From the NCBI RefSeq assembly GCF_000467105.1, contig NZ_BATI01000014.1, positions 1-64,000 on the forward strand: a DNA stretch of 64,000 bases, read 5' to 3'. The translations under genes and the position numbers were made by a program. Shown piece after piece: positions 6,231 to 16,800 of this stretch. Every line of letters begins with the position of its first letter. The first letter of the stretch is position 1. The notes under the pieces were generated by a model. That model worked only from the letters and a program-made list of their open reading frames with translations, made no database searches and was not told the origin of the DNA. This stretch comes from Aquipseudomonas alcaligenes NBRC 14159 (GTDB lineage Bacteria; Pseudomonadota; Gammaproteobacteria; Pseudomonadales; Pseudomonadaceae).

Positions 6231-8002
6231 GAGTGGTGCCGCTCCAGTTTCAGCTGTTGGTTGACCTTCGAGGCGCCCGTGCCTGTAGCCGAGATCTCGA
6301 CCGACAGACACAGTCCCACCCACGCGCCGCTCTCCTCCGGCACCTTGCAGAGCATGCCCGGCAACACCAGGCCAACGCCCTTGTCGTCGCTGGTGTGGAA
6401 CAGCGGCAGGTTGTGCCCCACGATCTCGACGTTGCCGCCCTTGCACAGCTCGTGCAGACCGCGCTGGCGGTTGGCCGGCTGATCCGTCAGCCAGTCGTCA
6501 TGCACGTCCTGGGTCGGATTGTCGCCAGCAGTGCCGGCGCGGCGTACCAGCATCGAGCAGCCGTGCGAGGTGCCAGAGGTGTAACAGGCATTCCACGCCG
6601 GCTGGGGCGTCCAGTCACCATCCAGGGCGCTCATCATGATCGGCGGCAGAATGCGCTCGATAGGCGCGTCCGGGTCATCCCAGGCCCACGGCGCCGCCTC
6701 ATAGGTCGGCCGCACCTCCAGAGTGTCGGAGTCCCGCGCCGGCCGCACGAAGGCGCCCACGGTCTCGGCAATGCGCGCGATCACCTGCATGGGCGTCTGG
6801 CTCTGGTAGCTGAAGGCGCCGGCCGGGAACGTCCAGTCGGGCGGCCCCACATTCTCGGCATCCCACACCAGGGTAAAGCCGGTGTCCTGCAGCTCAGCGT
6901 CTGCCGCCTGGCGGGCGGTGAGCATCGCGCCATTCAGGCCCGTGCGTAGCGGCGCGTAGGGCGCCGCCAGCAGTTGGGTACGGGTCGCACCGTTGAGGGT
7001 GTAGGCCTCGCTGGCGAACTTGAGGTTGCGCGTCCAGCGCTCCACCAGGATGACCCATACCCAGCCGTTGATACTGACCTCAATCTCCTTGGCGCCCTCC
7101 TCATCCGGCCTGACCAGATCGAGCGCGGCGCGGGTGAAGATTTCGCAGCTGAACTTCCAGCTGAAGCTGTCTTTGTCCAGGCCGACCCGGACGTTCTTTG
7201 CCTCGATGGGCGTGCGCGCCGGCAGCACCACCACGTTGACGATGTTGGCGATCATGTAGGTGTCCAGAATCTCGGGATCGGGTGGCGGCTCGGGCAAAGG
7301 CTTCACCGGGCCGGGGTAGTCCACATAGGGCAGGCCAGTGAGCCGCCCGTCCAGGCGCTGTGCCTTGCCCCACGGCACACGCATGGCCAGGTTCACCCGA
7401 CGCGCGTCCTGCCAGCGCCCGCCGATGCCGCCCGTGTCGGTCGGCTGAATCGCGGGCGTGGCCGGCTCGTAGCGGAAGTCGAAGAACACCAGCGGCGTGG
7501 TGCTCGGCACATAGGCCTGGCCGCCGAAGTTGAACGACAGCGCGCCGCTGCCCGGCACGTACAGGCTCGCCTCGATGGCACGGGCAGCGTCGAAGCGCGG
7601 GCCGTACTCATTCGAGCGCCGCGCCCTGATGCGGCTGGCCACGTCCTTGGTCGCCGGCATCGGGTTGTAGATCAGCACCAGGCGCAGATCGAGCGCACGC
7701 AGGGTGCGATCCCAGCCAGAGGCCAGCGCCATATCCTTGTTCGGCACCTGGCCCCACAGCTGCGCGCTCTGCCGGCAGCTCATCTGCTCAGCGATGCCCC
7801 AGGCTGCAGCGGTGGCCGCGTCGAGCTGCGGCACCGCATCCCAGGGCATGGCCATGTCGGCATGGTCACGCCGCCGGCCCTGCCGCCACGGCAGGCGCGG
7901 CAGGGCATCGCGCTTGGCCAGCGCATTCCAGGGCAAGCCGGCGCCCTGGCGGTCGGCTCGGCGCGCAGCGCTCCACCCTCCACCCACTTCTACCGTCAGC
8001 AT
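6218..8002 (-). CDS. Tail-tip/hub structural protein (putative)
   Basis: 594 aa from ATG 8002, which overlaps the stop of the previous gene as TGATG; the longer upstream frame is the shadow of that gene. No catalytic motif is visible. The protein is rich in Trp, Pro and Arg with beta-type patterns. The middle region has a proline linker (YPGPVKPLPEPPPDPEI) near residues 255-271, and the C-terminal third contains hub-like segments (QTPMQVIARIAETVGAFVRP). Position after the tape measure and three tail proteins suggests a distal-tail or hub role. The assignment rests on context. Confidence 0.6.
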   Translation of the reverse strand: MLTVEVGGGWSAARRADRQGAGLPWNALAKRDALPRLPWRQGRRRDHADMAMPWDAVPQLDAATAAAWGIAEQMSCRQSAQLWGQVPNKDMALASGWDRTLRALDLRLVLIYNPMPATKDVASRIRARRSNEYGPRFDAARAIEASLYVPGSGALSFNFGGQAYVPSTTPLVFFDFRYEPATPAIQPTDTGGIGGRWQDARRVNLAMRVPWGKAQRLDGRLTGLPYVDYPGPVKPLPEPPPDPEILDTYMIANIVNVVVLPARTPIEAKNVRVGLDKDSFSWKFSCEIFTRAALDLVRPDEEGAKEIEVSINGWVWVILVERWTRNLKFASEAYTLNGATRTQLLAAPYAPLRTGLNGAMLTARQAADAELQDTGFTLVWDAENVGPPDWTFPAGAFSYQSQTPMQVIARIAETVGAFVRPARDSDTLEVRPTYEAAPWAWDDPDAPIERILPPIMMSALDGDWTPQPAWNACYTSGTSHGCSMLVRRAGTAGDNPTQDVHDDWLTDQPANRQRGLHELCKGGNVEIVGHNLPLFHTSDDKGVGLVLPGMLCKVPEESGAWVGLCLSVEISATGTGASKVNQQLKLERHHSWPQ

Positions 8003-8772
8003 CAGCTTGGCTCCGCAGTGACAGGCCCGTGGGCCAATGGTCGGTAATAGCGCACCGCCTCGGCGCGGGCCGTGCCCAGCTCGCGCGAGCCCTCGCTGGT
8101 GATGGGCCACCAGGTAGGCTCAGCTGCCGGCAGCGCACCAGGCTCGGTGATCTGGTACAGCACCCCGGTGAACACCGAGGGGCGGATGCGGCGCCCCACT
8201 TCGACAGTGAGCCCAGGCGAGAACGGAATGCCGAAATCGTCCAGGCCCAGCGCGTACAGCGAGCCGTCGACCACATCGAGATCCACAGTCACCGTCCCGT
8301 CAGCAGCAGAGGTGCCGGAGCCAGCCACCCGCCACTCCCCGTCCAGCTTGCGCTCGACCACCAGCACATCGCGCTCGGCTGGCATCCCGTCCAAGCGGAC
8401 AAGCGCGTCGACGGTGGCCGGTTCGGTCACCTCGCTGCCCGTGCCGGTGAGGATGTTGAGGGTGTAGGTGCCAGCGCCAGGGATAGCCAGGTACTGGGCA
8501 TGCACCTTGGCCGGCGGCGTGGTGTCCTCGGCGTAGACCACCCACCCTGGCTGGTCGACCAGCTCCTGCCGCAGTACGTTGACGTAGGGCGTGAACTCAC
8601 CGCCCAGCGCCTCCTGCGCGATGTCGCCCTGGCCGGTGGTGTTGAACACCCGACACACCCGGACGTACTTCACCCCCGGCGTGACCAAGCCATCCCGGAG
8701 AACCCTAAATCGGATGGCGTCCTTCAACAGCATTACCAGTGTCTGGACTGGTGTATCGAAGAATGTAGGCAT
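8002..8772 (-). CDS. Tail protein, unknown function
   Basis: 256 aa; ATG 8772 overlaps the TGA of the preceding gene (ATGA), so it is favoured over the frame opening at 8811. The chain is beta-rich with two sections: residues 1-85, and a jelly-roll-like part (IPGAGTYTLNILTGTGSEV onward). It lacks recognisable enzymatic motifs. It lies between two other tail genes in a coupled block and may be a tip or fibre-attachment component (inference). Confidence 0.6.
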   Translation of the reverse strand: MPTFFDTPVQTLVMLLKDAIRFRVLRDGLVTPGVKYVRVCRVFNTTGQGDIAQEALGGEFTPYVNVLRQELVDQPGWVVYAEDTTPPAKVHAQYLAIPGAGTYTLNILTGTGSEVTEPATVDALVRLDGMPAERDVLVVERKLDGEWRVAGSGTSAADGTVTVDLDVVDGSLYALGLDDFGIPFSPGLTVEVGRRIRPSVFTGVLYQITEPGALPAAEPTWWPITSEGSRELGTARAEAVRYYRPLAHGPVTAEPS

Positions 8773-9812
8773 CACCAGTACGCCGGATTGTCTGTCGTGA
8801 TCAGGGCGCAACGCCCGCCTGTTTGAGCCATCAACGGGAGATAGCAGTAACCGTCTGACAGAGGAGTGAAGTTAAGGATGTTTTCGCTCGTGTAGTCCAC
8901 CGTGGTGGACGCCCCCTCAAGCTGCCGCCGAACTAGGTTCGAGTAGTAGCGCGACATCAGGTTTTCTCGACGGATACCCCGCAGACCAGGCTGGGGCGCA
9001 CCACCACCCGACCACCGCACCTGGCCCATCTCTAACGACAGCATGTCTGTGATAGAGCCAGGATTGAGGATCGAGATACCGCTGCTGGATACGTGGTTCG
9101 AGATCACCGCCGCGTCGGCGTACGAACCATCAAGGAAAGCCGTAATCCCTGCGGTATCCACCAGCAAGCCAGTTCTCGGATTCCTGAGCGTGGTGAAAGC
9201 GATCCGGTCGAAGTAGAGAGCCAGCTGCGGGGTGTTGATGCCCGACTGACGGTTACCACCCGCGGCAATATGGTTGCCACCCAGGTCATCGCCCACATAC
9301 AGCGTTCCTACACCAGACGCCGTATCAAGGCCCGTGCCCGAAGTCGCGCCGGTATATGCAGCAATGGTAAAGATGAACGTCCGGCTGTCCGCCACCATGA
9401 TCCACCGGGTGTTGGTGTTCCAGTAGAAAAGGTCGGTACCGAAGAGGACAGGCAGAGTAGTCGAGCCACTTGTGCCGGACACCACGCCTTGCCCTTGCGG
9501 AATACCGTTCGCCCCCATACCGGTGTAGGTGGCATGCAGAAACACCCGAAACACGCCGTGGAACTGCAGGTTGGTGTTGACGACGTAATAGCCGCTGGTG
9601 ATCGACACATAGTTGCCAGCTGCATTGCGCAACACCAGGTACTGATCCCCCTCGTCAATCAACGTCCAGCCGGCAGCCGGCCGAGTGCCGTAGCCACTCA
9701 CCAGGCAGGCCTTGAGGATCAGCTTGTAGTTGTTGAACCGCTGCAGGGAAGACGTAGTGCTGGTGTAGAACGCCGGCAAGCCGGCGTCCTTGGAGCTATA
9801 GCATTGAGGCAT
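8772..9812 (-). CDS. Tail protein, unknown function
   Basis: 346 aa; its ATG overlaps the stop codon of the 1193-aa tail gene (ATGA). The sequence is rich in Gly, Thr, Ser, Tyr and Asn with short beta strands, typical of a receptor-facing tail or fibre protein. It starts MPQCYSSKDAGLPAFYTST. No named domain is recognised. Being the next gene after the repeat-rich tail protein, it may form the same fibre or tip complex. Confidence 0.6.
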   Translation of the reverse strand: MPQCYSSKDAGLPAFYTSTTSSLQRFNNYKLILKACLVSGYGTRPAAGWTLIDEGDQYLVLRNAAGNYVSITSGYYVVNTNLQFHGVFRVFLHATYTGMGANGIPQGQGVVSGTSGSTTLPVLFGTDLFYWNTNTRWIMVADSRTFIFTIAAYTGATSGTGLDTASGVGTLYVGDDLGGNHIAAGGNRQSGINTPQLALYFDRIAFTTLRNPRTGLLVDTAGITAFLDGSYADAAVISNHVSSSGISILNPGSITDMLSLEMGQVRWSGGGAPQPGLRGIRRENLMSRYYSNLVRRQLEGASTTVDYTSENILNFTPLSDGYCYLPLMAQTGGRCALITTDNPAYW

Positions 9813-12800
9813 CAGTCTGCATCCCCTCTGATCTGCAGCTTGAACTGGTCGTCATCCACCGTGCCCTGGCCACTGATCACCGTGCGGATCACCCACAGCG
9901 GGCCCAGGGCAGCATCCGTGTTGAAGCGCACCGCGTTGGCCGCAGCCCAGCCGCTGCCCCACCCCTCTTTCTTGATCAAGAAATAGGGCTCGCCGGTCAG
10001 CGGGTTGATCGGGGCGCAGTCGCTGGTGATGTTGCCGGTGGTGATGACGCCGAGCTTTTCTTCCACCACCTGGTAAGCCGTGCCACTGGTGAACACCAGC
10101 GCCCACTTGCCGTCGATGGCGCCCTTGTTGGTGATGACCGGCGGATAGCTCAGGCTGTTGTACTGCGCGGTGGTGGTGTTGCCGACCGGCACGTCCGTCC
10201 AGTTCGGCGCGCCAGTGCTCCACGTCTGCTGGGTGAACCAGGTGTGAATCCGCGACTGCAGGTCACCCCAGGTCACAGCGCTGGATACCTTGGTCTCCTC
10301 GGCCGGCAAGTCCCACGGCATCGGCGCGCTAAGCCCGATCTCCCCAGTAATCTGCACCTCAGAGCACATGGTCATGTGTTCCACCCGGTCGCGGATCTTC
10401 AGCGGCAGGGTCAGCGGCGAACCGTCCTCAGCCTGCAGCACCACCGGATTGGCCCAGGTGACGCTGCCGGCTTCGCGGTCGACGCTGTAGGACGCAGCCC
10501 GCAGCGCCACGCCATTGGCGTCCACCACGGTGATGGAGGCCTGCTGCTGGCGGGCTAGCGGCACAGTTCCACCGGGCGCAGGCGAAGCCACCACCGTCTC
10601 GGCGGTGTGATGGATCACCAACACCCCGCCCTCGCGGTAGATCGGCACGCGCCCATCCGCCGGCAAGCGCACCGGGTCAAGGCCCAGCAAGCCCGCATCG
10701 AGCGGCAACTGGGTCTGCACGACCGCGTTGTAGCGAGCCAGCAGCGGGATCACCGGCACATCACTGGCGCCGGTCTCGTCGTCCAGGTCGGTGGTGAACA
10801 CCACCCGGGCAATTCCCGTGGCGATGTCGACCGTACCCTGGACAATGCCGTCATCGATCAGGCCATTGGCGTCCGCCGTGGCGGTCACCACCTGGGCGGT
10901 ATCCGTCCGCACCACGGTCAGCTGCAGGCTACCGGAGCGCAGCGGCGCGCCAGGCGTGCGGAAGGTCAGCGCGGTGACGCTGAAGCCGACCGAGGCAGTC
11001 AGGCAGGCCAGGACGGTGACAGCGCTCGCCACGTTGCCGGCATAGCTGTTCAGCGTGACGCGGGCGGACGCATAGTCCACGGTGCCGACAGCCGTGCCGC
11101 CGTTGGTGTTACTGGCGATGTCGCGGTAAATGATCCCCGAACGGTCGCAGTAGGTCGCGCCGTTCCAGGTGAACAGCAGCGAGCCCGGCACAATGGCCTC
11201 GCCCACACCCGGCAGCAGATCCACCGTCAGCGGTGGCTGAGCCTGGGTTGCAGACTGCGGCACCACTGCAACACCGGCAGCCTGGGCATCCACAGAGAGC
11301 GTGCCGCCGAAGCTTTCGCGGGTCGACACCGGAGTGGTAACCAGCAGGGGCTCGGTCACCGAACCGTTGACCATCTGTTTCTTGCGGTTGGTGTAGGTGT
11401 GTTCGTTGTAGTTGTACAGCGCGGCCACCTGCAGGGTGCAGGCCCCGGTGCTGTAGTTGATAGTGCCGGCGAAACCACCCTGCCAGCCGCCGGAGCCGTT
11501 GTCGGCGGCTGCCTTGGAAACGTCCACCAGGCCATCGAACACCGGCAGCGCGTTGCCACTCTCCACGGCATCCCAGTTGAGTGCCGGTGCGGCCTGGCGG
11601 CGGGTGGTCGCCCACTGCGCCCGCACGCTACCAGGCTTGAGCGGCGCGCCAGGAATGGTGAAGCTCGCATAGCCGCTGGTGTCGCTGGTCACGGTCAGCA
11701 CGCTGCCGGTCACCGTGCCCTGCTCGTAGCTGTACGAGAGGCCAGCGGACGGGGTAGTGCTCAGCACCATGACCAGTTCACCGCTGGCATAGGCAATGGT
11801 GCCGGTGCCGCCCGTACCACTCAGCGCCCCGTTGCCGTTGTCGGTCAGGGTCTTGGTGGTGCTGCCGGCCAGATAGGTCACGGTCAGCGAGGTTGGGCGG
11901 ATGCCCTTGTGCGGCAGGGTGAAGCGCACTTCCAGGCTCGGCACCACGCTACTGCCAGTGCGCTGGGTAACGGTGTTGTCGGCCGAGCTGATGTAGCTGT
12001 AGACCAGCGAACTGCCCACGTCCGGCAGCGCATTGAGGGTCAGCGACACGCTGCCGGTGGACAGGCTGATGGTGCCGGCGCCCTCGCCGGTCAGCAGGCC
12101 GTCGCCGTAGTCACGCAGCTCGTACCACTTACCCAGGGCCATGAAGCTGACCGAGAGCGTGCCACGGCGCGGAATAGCGCCGGCCAGATTCAGGGTGTAC
12201 GTGAAGCCGCGATTACCCAGCGTCACCTCCACCTCGCCGGTGATGGTGTCGCCAGTCGCCGCTGCGCCTGGCTGGTACGAGGCCGTGCCGGTGCCGGTAA
12301 AACTGGTGCCAGTGCGCACCAGGGTGATCTCGCCGGTCTGGTAGTCGACGCGGGCGCTGCTGATCCAGTTGCTACCCGACACGAAGCGCAACGCGCCCTT
12401 GCGGTCATCGCTGAAGGTGCCGCCGTTCACGGTGACTGTCAGCGTGCCCGGCGCACAGCCAGTGCCCAGGAACGTGCGCGACTCACCTGCGACGGCGCCG
12501 GCCGCAACGGTGATATTCACGTTGCGCGCCGGGCCAGCAGGCAGATACACCTGACGCTGGTAGCCGGCCAACAGGTCGACCAGCGCGCTTTCCTTGGTGG
12601 TGCTGGGCACGAGCTGGCTGTAAACCGAAGCCACGCGCAGACTGAGGTCACCCACCGCGCAGGCCTGCGCCAGTTTGCTGATGCCGTAGTAGCGGGCAGC
12701 ATCGGCCACCTGGGTGCTGAGCACGCGGGTCTTGGTCAGGCCATCCAGCGAGGCGGACGTGGTGCCGGCGGGCGTGACCTGGCCACCGGGGAAAGTGAAC

Positions 12801-13393
12801 AGCAACGGGCCGCTCAGGCTCAGGTCAAGCCGGCGACGAATGAAGTTCTGGAAGTTGCCAGGAGTGTACTCGTAGGTGAACTGTTCCAGGCGCTGCTCCA
12901 CAGCCATCAACCGCACGTACTGGGTGCCGTTCACGCCGGCCAGTTGGTACACCTCGCCCACCTCCGGCACGCGCTGTTCCTCGCGCTGCACGCAGGCAAT
13001 GGCGCGCTGGCCACTGAGCTGGGTGCCCAGCAGCTCGAAGGCGGCAGCCGAGGCAGCAGCCACATAACTCTCGATGGCGTCGCGGGCGTTGCTGCGCTGG
13101 TCGGTCTGGCTGCCGGTGTTGAACAGCAGCACGCTGACGCGAGGATCTGCAGGCCCATCGGTGACGATGGCATGGGCGCCCAGGTAGGCGTCGTCATTCG
13201 TGGTCATCACCCCGGCGAACAGCTTGCGCAGGTTGATGCGGCCCACGGTGCGATCCAGGCGCGACAGGTCGGGAAAGACGTTATTCACCTCGCCATCCAC
13301 GACAGCGGTGCCGGTGGCACGGCCGCCGCCGTCCGCCTCATCGGTCAGGCGCTGGCTCTTGAGCAACTTCACATCGGTGGTGGCGATGGACAT
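9812..13393 (-). CDS. Large repeat-containing tail protein
   Basis: 1193 aa. Residues 1-310 form a separate N-terminal region (baseplate or tail-attachment type). From about residue 315 there are six related beta units, starting near 315, 409, 500, 585, 735 and 819. Each has the outline P-x-G-[ST]-L-x-[VF] ... G-x-G-T-I-x-Y-x-[ST]-G-x-[ITV]-x-L, suggesting immunoglobulin-like sandwiches in tandem. Residues 900-1193 form a distinct C-terminal domain. Its location after the tape measure suggests a tail-tip or fibre scaffold. It starts right after a hairpin/ribosome-site cassette. Confidence 0.75.
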   Translation of the reverse strand: MSIATTDVKLLKSQRLTDEADGGGRATGTAVVDGEVNNVFPDLSRLDRTVGRINLRKLFAGVMTTNDDAYLGAHAIVTDGPADPRVSVLLFNTGSQTDQRSNARDAIESYVAAASAAAFELLGTQLSGQRAIACVQREEQRVPEVGEVYQLAGVNGTQYVRLMAVEQRLEQFTYEYTPGNFQNFIRRRLDLSLSGPLLFTFPGGQVTPAGTTSASLDGLTKTRVLSTQVADAARYYGISKLAQACAVGDLSLRVASVYSQLVPSTTKESALVDLLAGYQRQVYLPAGPARNVNITVAAGAVAGESRTFLGTGCAPGTLTVTVNGGTFSDDRKGALRFVSGSNWISSARVDYQTGEITLVRTGTSFTGTGTASYQPGAAATGDTITGEVEVTLGNRGFTYTLNLAGAIPRRGTLSVSFMALGKWYELRDYGDGLLTGEGAGTISLSTGSVSLTLNALPDVGSSLVYSYISSADNTVTQRTGSSVVPSLEVRFTLPHKGIRPTSLTVTYLAGSTTKTLTDNGNGALSGTGGTGTIAYASGELVMVLSTTPSAGLSYSYEQGTVTGSVLTVTSDTSGYASFTIPGAPLKPGSVRAQWATTRRQAAPALNWDAVESGNALPVFDGLVDVSKAAADNGSGGWQGGFAGTINYSTGACTLQVAALYNYNEHTYTNRKKQMVNGSVTEPLLVTTPVSTRESFGGTLSVDAQAAGVAVVPQSATQAQPPLTVDLLPGVGEAIVPGSLLFTWNGATYCDRSGIIYRDIASNTNGGTAVGTVDYASARVTLNSYAGNVASAVTVLACLTASVGFSVTALTFRTPGAPLRSGSLQLTVVRTDTAQVVTATADANGLIDDGIVQGTVDIATGIARVVFTTDLDDETGASDVPVIPLLARYNAVVQTQLPLDAGLLGLDPVRLPADGRVPIYREGGVLVIHHTAETVVASPAPGGTVPLARQQQASITVVDANGVALRAASYSVDREAGSVTWANPVVLQAEDGSPLTLPLKIRDRVEHMTMCSEVQITGEIGLSAPMPWDLPAEETKVSSAVTWGDLQSRIHTWFTQQTWSTGAPNWTDVPVGNTTTAQYNSLSYPPVITNKGAIDGKWALVFTSGTAYQVVEEKLGVITTGNITSDCAPINPLTGEPYFLIKKEGWGSGWAAANAVRFNTDAALGPLWVIRTVISGQGTVDDDQFKLQIRGDAD

Positions 13394-13400
13394 TCAGGAT

Positions 13401-13436
13401 TCTCCGGGCACAAAAAAACCCGCGCAGGGCGGGCTT
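13401..13436 (-). terminator. Hairpin + T-run + ribosome-binding site cassette before the large tail gene
   Basis: Minus strand: stem CCCGC / GCGGG, TTTTTTT, then GTGCCCGGAGAATCCTGA and the ATG. It shares GCGGGTTTTTT and GTGCCCGGAG with the cassette at 5912 and closely resembles the one at 17229. Confidence 0.75.
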
Positions 13437-13452
13437 GGGCGGTTGGTGTAGA

Positions 13453-13881
13453 TCAGGGAGCAGGTGGCGGCGCCACGGTGATCAGGCGGAGGGTGAGCAG
13501 GAACAGGTCGTCAGGCTGGTACACCGCCTGGCGATACAGCGGGACAGCCTCCACCGGGGCGCCCGCCACGCGATTCCAGGTAACGTGATGCTGCTGGCCA
13601 GTGGGCAAGGTCAGCAGCATCACGATGCCTGGCTGATCGCGCAGGGCCTGCAGAGCGTCGATGGTCGCCTTGGTGAACCAGGCGCCATCGTTGCTGGCCA
13701 GGGTGACCGGGCGCCCAAACAACTTGACGCCCTCCTGCACAATCAGCGCGCCACCCAGCGAGCGGTCCTGGCTCTGTTCCACGGGATCCCATTCGTGCTC
13801 ATCCGTCCATTGCAGCTGTTCACCCCCAAGGTCGGGGTCGCCGGCCAGGTCGACGGAGTCCAGCGTCAGGGTATACGGCAT
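13453..13881 (-). CDS. Tail protein following tape measure (gpM-like position)
   Basis: 142 aa starting MPYTLTLDSVDLAGDP; the ATG at 13881 overlaps the tape-measure TGA. No domain is recognised with certainty. Patterns such as EEGVKLFGRPVTL, WFTKATIDALQALRDQPG and a C-terminal beta run (DDLFLLTLRLITVAPP) suggest a small distal-tail protein. Being directly coupled to the tape measure, it probably takes part in tail-tip assembly, as lambda gpM does. This role is inferred from order only. Confidence 0.62.
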   Translation of the reverse strand: MPYTLTLDSVDLAGDPDLGGEQLQWTDEHEWDPVEQSQDRSLGGALIVQEGVKLFGRPVTLASNDGAWFTKATIDALQALRDQPGIVMLLTLPTGQQHHVTWNRVAGAPVEAVPLYRQAVYQPDDLFLLTLRLITVAPPPAP

Positions 13882-16800
13882 CACATGCTCCTCAGCGCCG
13901 CATCCTCAAGGATGCTCAGCAACGCGGTTTCTTCTGCATCACTCTTCACTGCAACGTCGACGGACTTGCCGCCCAGCTCCAGGCGAATGACCTTGCTCGG
14001 CGTGCTCGACTGCTCCTGAGACGGCGACGCTTTTTGCTCGGCCTCGACACGCTTTTTCTGCTCTTCCCGCACTCGGTTCTGCTCGGTCGCTGCCTCGATC
14101 TGGCGCAACACGCCGAGCGCACGCGATGCGTTGCTTACTGCATTGGCATCGCCGCTGGCCTGCGCTTCCGCCAGTTGTGCCTGAAGGTCTCGCTGGCGAG
14201 CAGCAAACCGGCGCCGCTGAATCTCGGCATCACGGCCCTCCAGTCCGTCAAGTTCGTCCTGCAGGCCCTCTAGCGTGCTGCGAGTAGACTGACCAAGTTG
14301 CTCCATCTGCTGCTCGGCCGACTTGATCGCCGACTCCAGCGCACTGAGGTCGGAGTCATCCAGCAAGCCCAGCGCAGAACGCGCGCCCTTGGCACGGGAA
14401 ACGAACTTGGCCAGCGTGATGTCGCCTCGCTCGTAACCATCCATAAGCGATTGCAGCGAGGCCTTCTGCCCGAGATACGCCTGCTGGGTTTGCAGGCTCG
14501 TGCGCTGCATGTTGGCAGCCCACTTCCCCAAACTGGAGGTCAGCGGGTTGGACAGGGCGGCATCGGTAGCGGCCAACTGATCGTTGACCTTCTGCAGAGA
14601 ACGGGCGGTGGCCTCCAGGCTGCTGGTGTCCAGCTCCATGTCAGCCGACTTGATCCCCCGCAGCTTGTCGTAGGCGTCGAGGGCGGCCTTGCTTAGCCCA
14701 GCAAGCGGCTCTCGCGCCCGGGTCAGCACACCCCCGAAGAAGCCCTCAACCGCGCTCATGTCGCGCTTGGCTTCCTCGCTGCCCTTGCGCCGAGCCTGCA
14801 TTGCTGCATCGCCTGCCTGGCGCTCGGCCTCCATGCGCTTGCCGCTCTCGCGGCGCAGCTGCTCGGAGGTGACGATGGCATCCTCGTCGGCCTTGTTCTT
14901 TTCCTGCTGAGCCTTGGTGCCCTGCTGGACCGCCCCCTTGAGTTCCTTCTGCCGCTCGCTGGTTTCCTTCAGCGCCTGGTTGTACTGGCTGGCGGTGATC
15001 TCTCCATCGTTGTACAGCTTGCGCAGGGCGGTGCGGATGTTGTTGATGTCCACGTCCGTCTTGGCGCTGCTGATCGCAGCCTGCACCGACTTGAGGTCGC
15101 CCAGCTTTTCCTCCAGGTCGGACACGCCATCGGCCGCGCCAGATGCGGCGCCCTGCAGCTCCTTGATGCGGCCATTCAGCAGCGTGGTGCCCTGGGCGTA
15201 TTCCTGCTGGCTGATGGCGCCGGCCTGGTAGGCCGACAGCAGCGCACTGCGCAGGCCCTCCAGCTGCTGCACAGCCGTAGCCGCATCGATGAGGTCTACT
15301 GCCTGGGCCAGGTCGGCAAGGCCCACCTTGCCGCTAGACACCAAGTTCAGCAGGGTCTCATTAAGAGAAAGCGCGGCGGTCTCGCCCAGCTTGAGACCGG
15401 ACTGAACGCCGGCACCAGACTCGGCCGCGCTGGACGCCACCTCCTCAAGAGCCTCTTTCTGACGATCCGCCCCCGACTCTGCTGCCTCTGCAACGGTATT
15501 CCAGAGATCGGTAGCATCCTGCTTCACCTGCGTAGCCAGAGACTCGCTCAGGCCGAAGACCTTATCCCTCGCCGACTCAAGGCCGGCCACGATCTTGTCA
15601 CCCCCGATCAAGTCGGGGATCGCCTTGGCCGCCGTCGCCATCGCCGACAGCGAGGCGCCAATCATCGCCGTGAACGCCGTACCTACGCCGGAGATAAAGC
15701 CGGTGATGACGTTCGCCACCACCCGGACAGGCGTTATCATCAGCTTGAGAGCACCGACCGTTTCGTCGATCTTTTCGCCAAAGGTGCTGAGCCAGGCAGA
15801 GCTGTCATCGGTCAGTTTTTTGAAGTCGACCGTCAGCAGCTCTTTCGCCAGTTCCTTGACCTTCTCCGCGCCCTGCTCGAAAGCCTTGCTGATCGCCGTT
15901 GCCAGCCTATCCAGGCGGCCGTCCTTGTCCATCTGATCGATGTAGTCTGCAACGCCGCGCAGCTGTTCCTTCGCATAGTCGAGCGCCCCACTTTGAGCGA
16001 CTCGATTGAGGAAGTCGGACCAGACATCGGAGAGATTGCTGACCAGGCCGGTCAACGTGCTCATATTGTCCGCCGCGGCTCCCTCGGCGCTGCGGCCCAT
16101 TTCATCGATCAGCCCGGCGATCACATCACGGCCGAGCTTGCCCTTGCTGGCGAGTTCCGCAAGCTGGGCGGCGTTCTTGCCGGTGACTTTCTCCAGCAGC
16201 GTCCAGGCCGGCACGCCGCGTTCCACAAGCTGCAGAATCTCTTCGGTCTGGAGTTTCTGCTTGGCATAGGCCTGGCCGAGGGCAGAGCTGATGCTCTGCA
16301 GCCGCTCCATGCCCCCACCAAGCTGCTCGTTCTTGTCGACGATGGCCTGCAGGCTTCCATCCATGGGGTCGAGCCCATAGGACTTGAGCACCGCGAAGGC
16401 CTCGGTGACGTCCTTGACCTCCAGCGGGGTGCTTTTGGCAAAGTCCTTAATCCAGGCGGTAGCCTGCTCACCCTGGGCAATGCCGCCCATCAGGGAAGCC
16501 ATGCGCTTGCCCAGCAGCTCGTACTGATCACCAGTACCCAGCATCGCGTAGATGCCATCACGCACCAGGTTCAGGCCTTTCTGAACAAGGCCCATGATGG
16601 CATTCAGCGAAACGAAGGCCGCAGCGAAGCCGAGCACTTGCTTGGCGCCACTGGTCATGCCAGCCCGCCCCGCATCAACCCGGGACGTGTGCTCGGCGGC
16701 AGAGCGGGCGGCGGCGGCATGGGCGCGCTGCGCTTCTTTCAGCTCCTGATTGTTCGCCGCCAGCGCTTGCTGCGCCCGGGTCACCTGAGCCGCGAGGCGC

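Noticed and set aside
10607..13588. 993-aa plus-strand open frame
   Set aside because: Exact antisense of the 1193-aa tail protein; its His/Arg/Ala/Gly composition, lack of a ribosome site and no domain mark it as a high-GC shadow.
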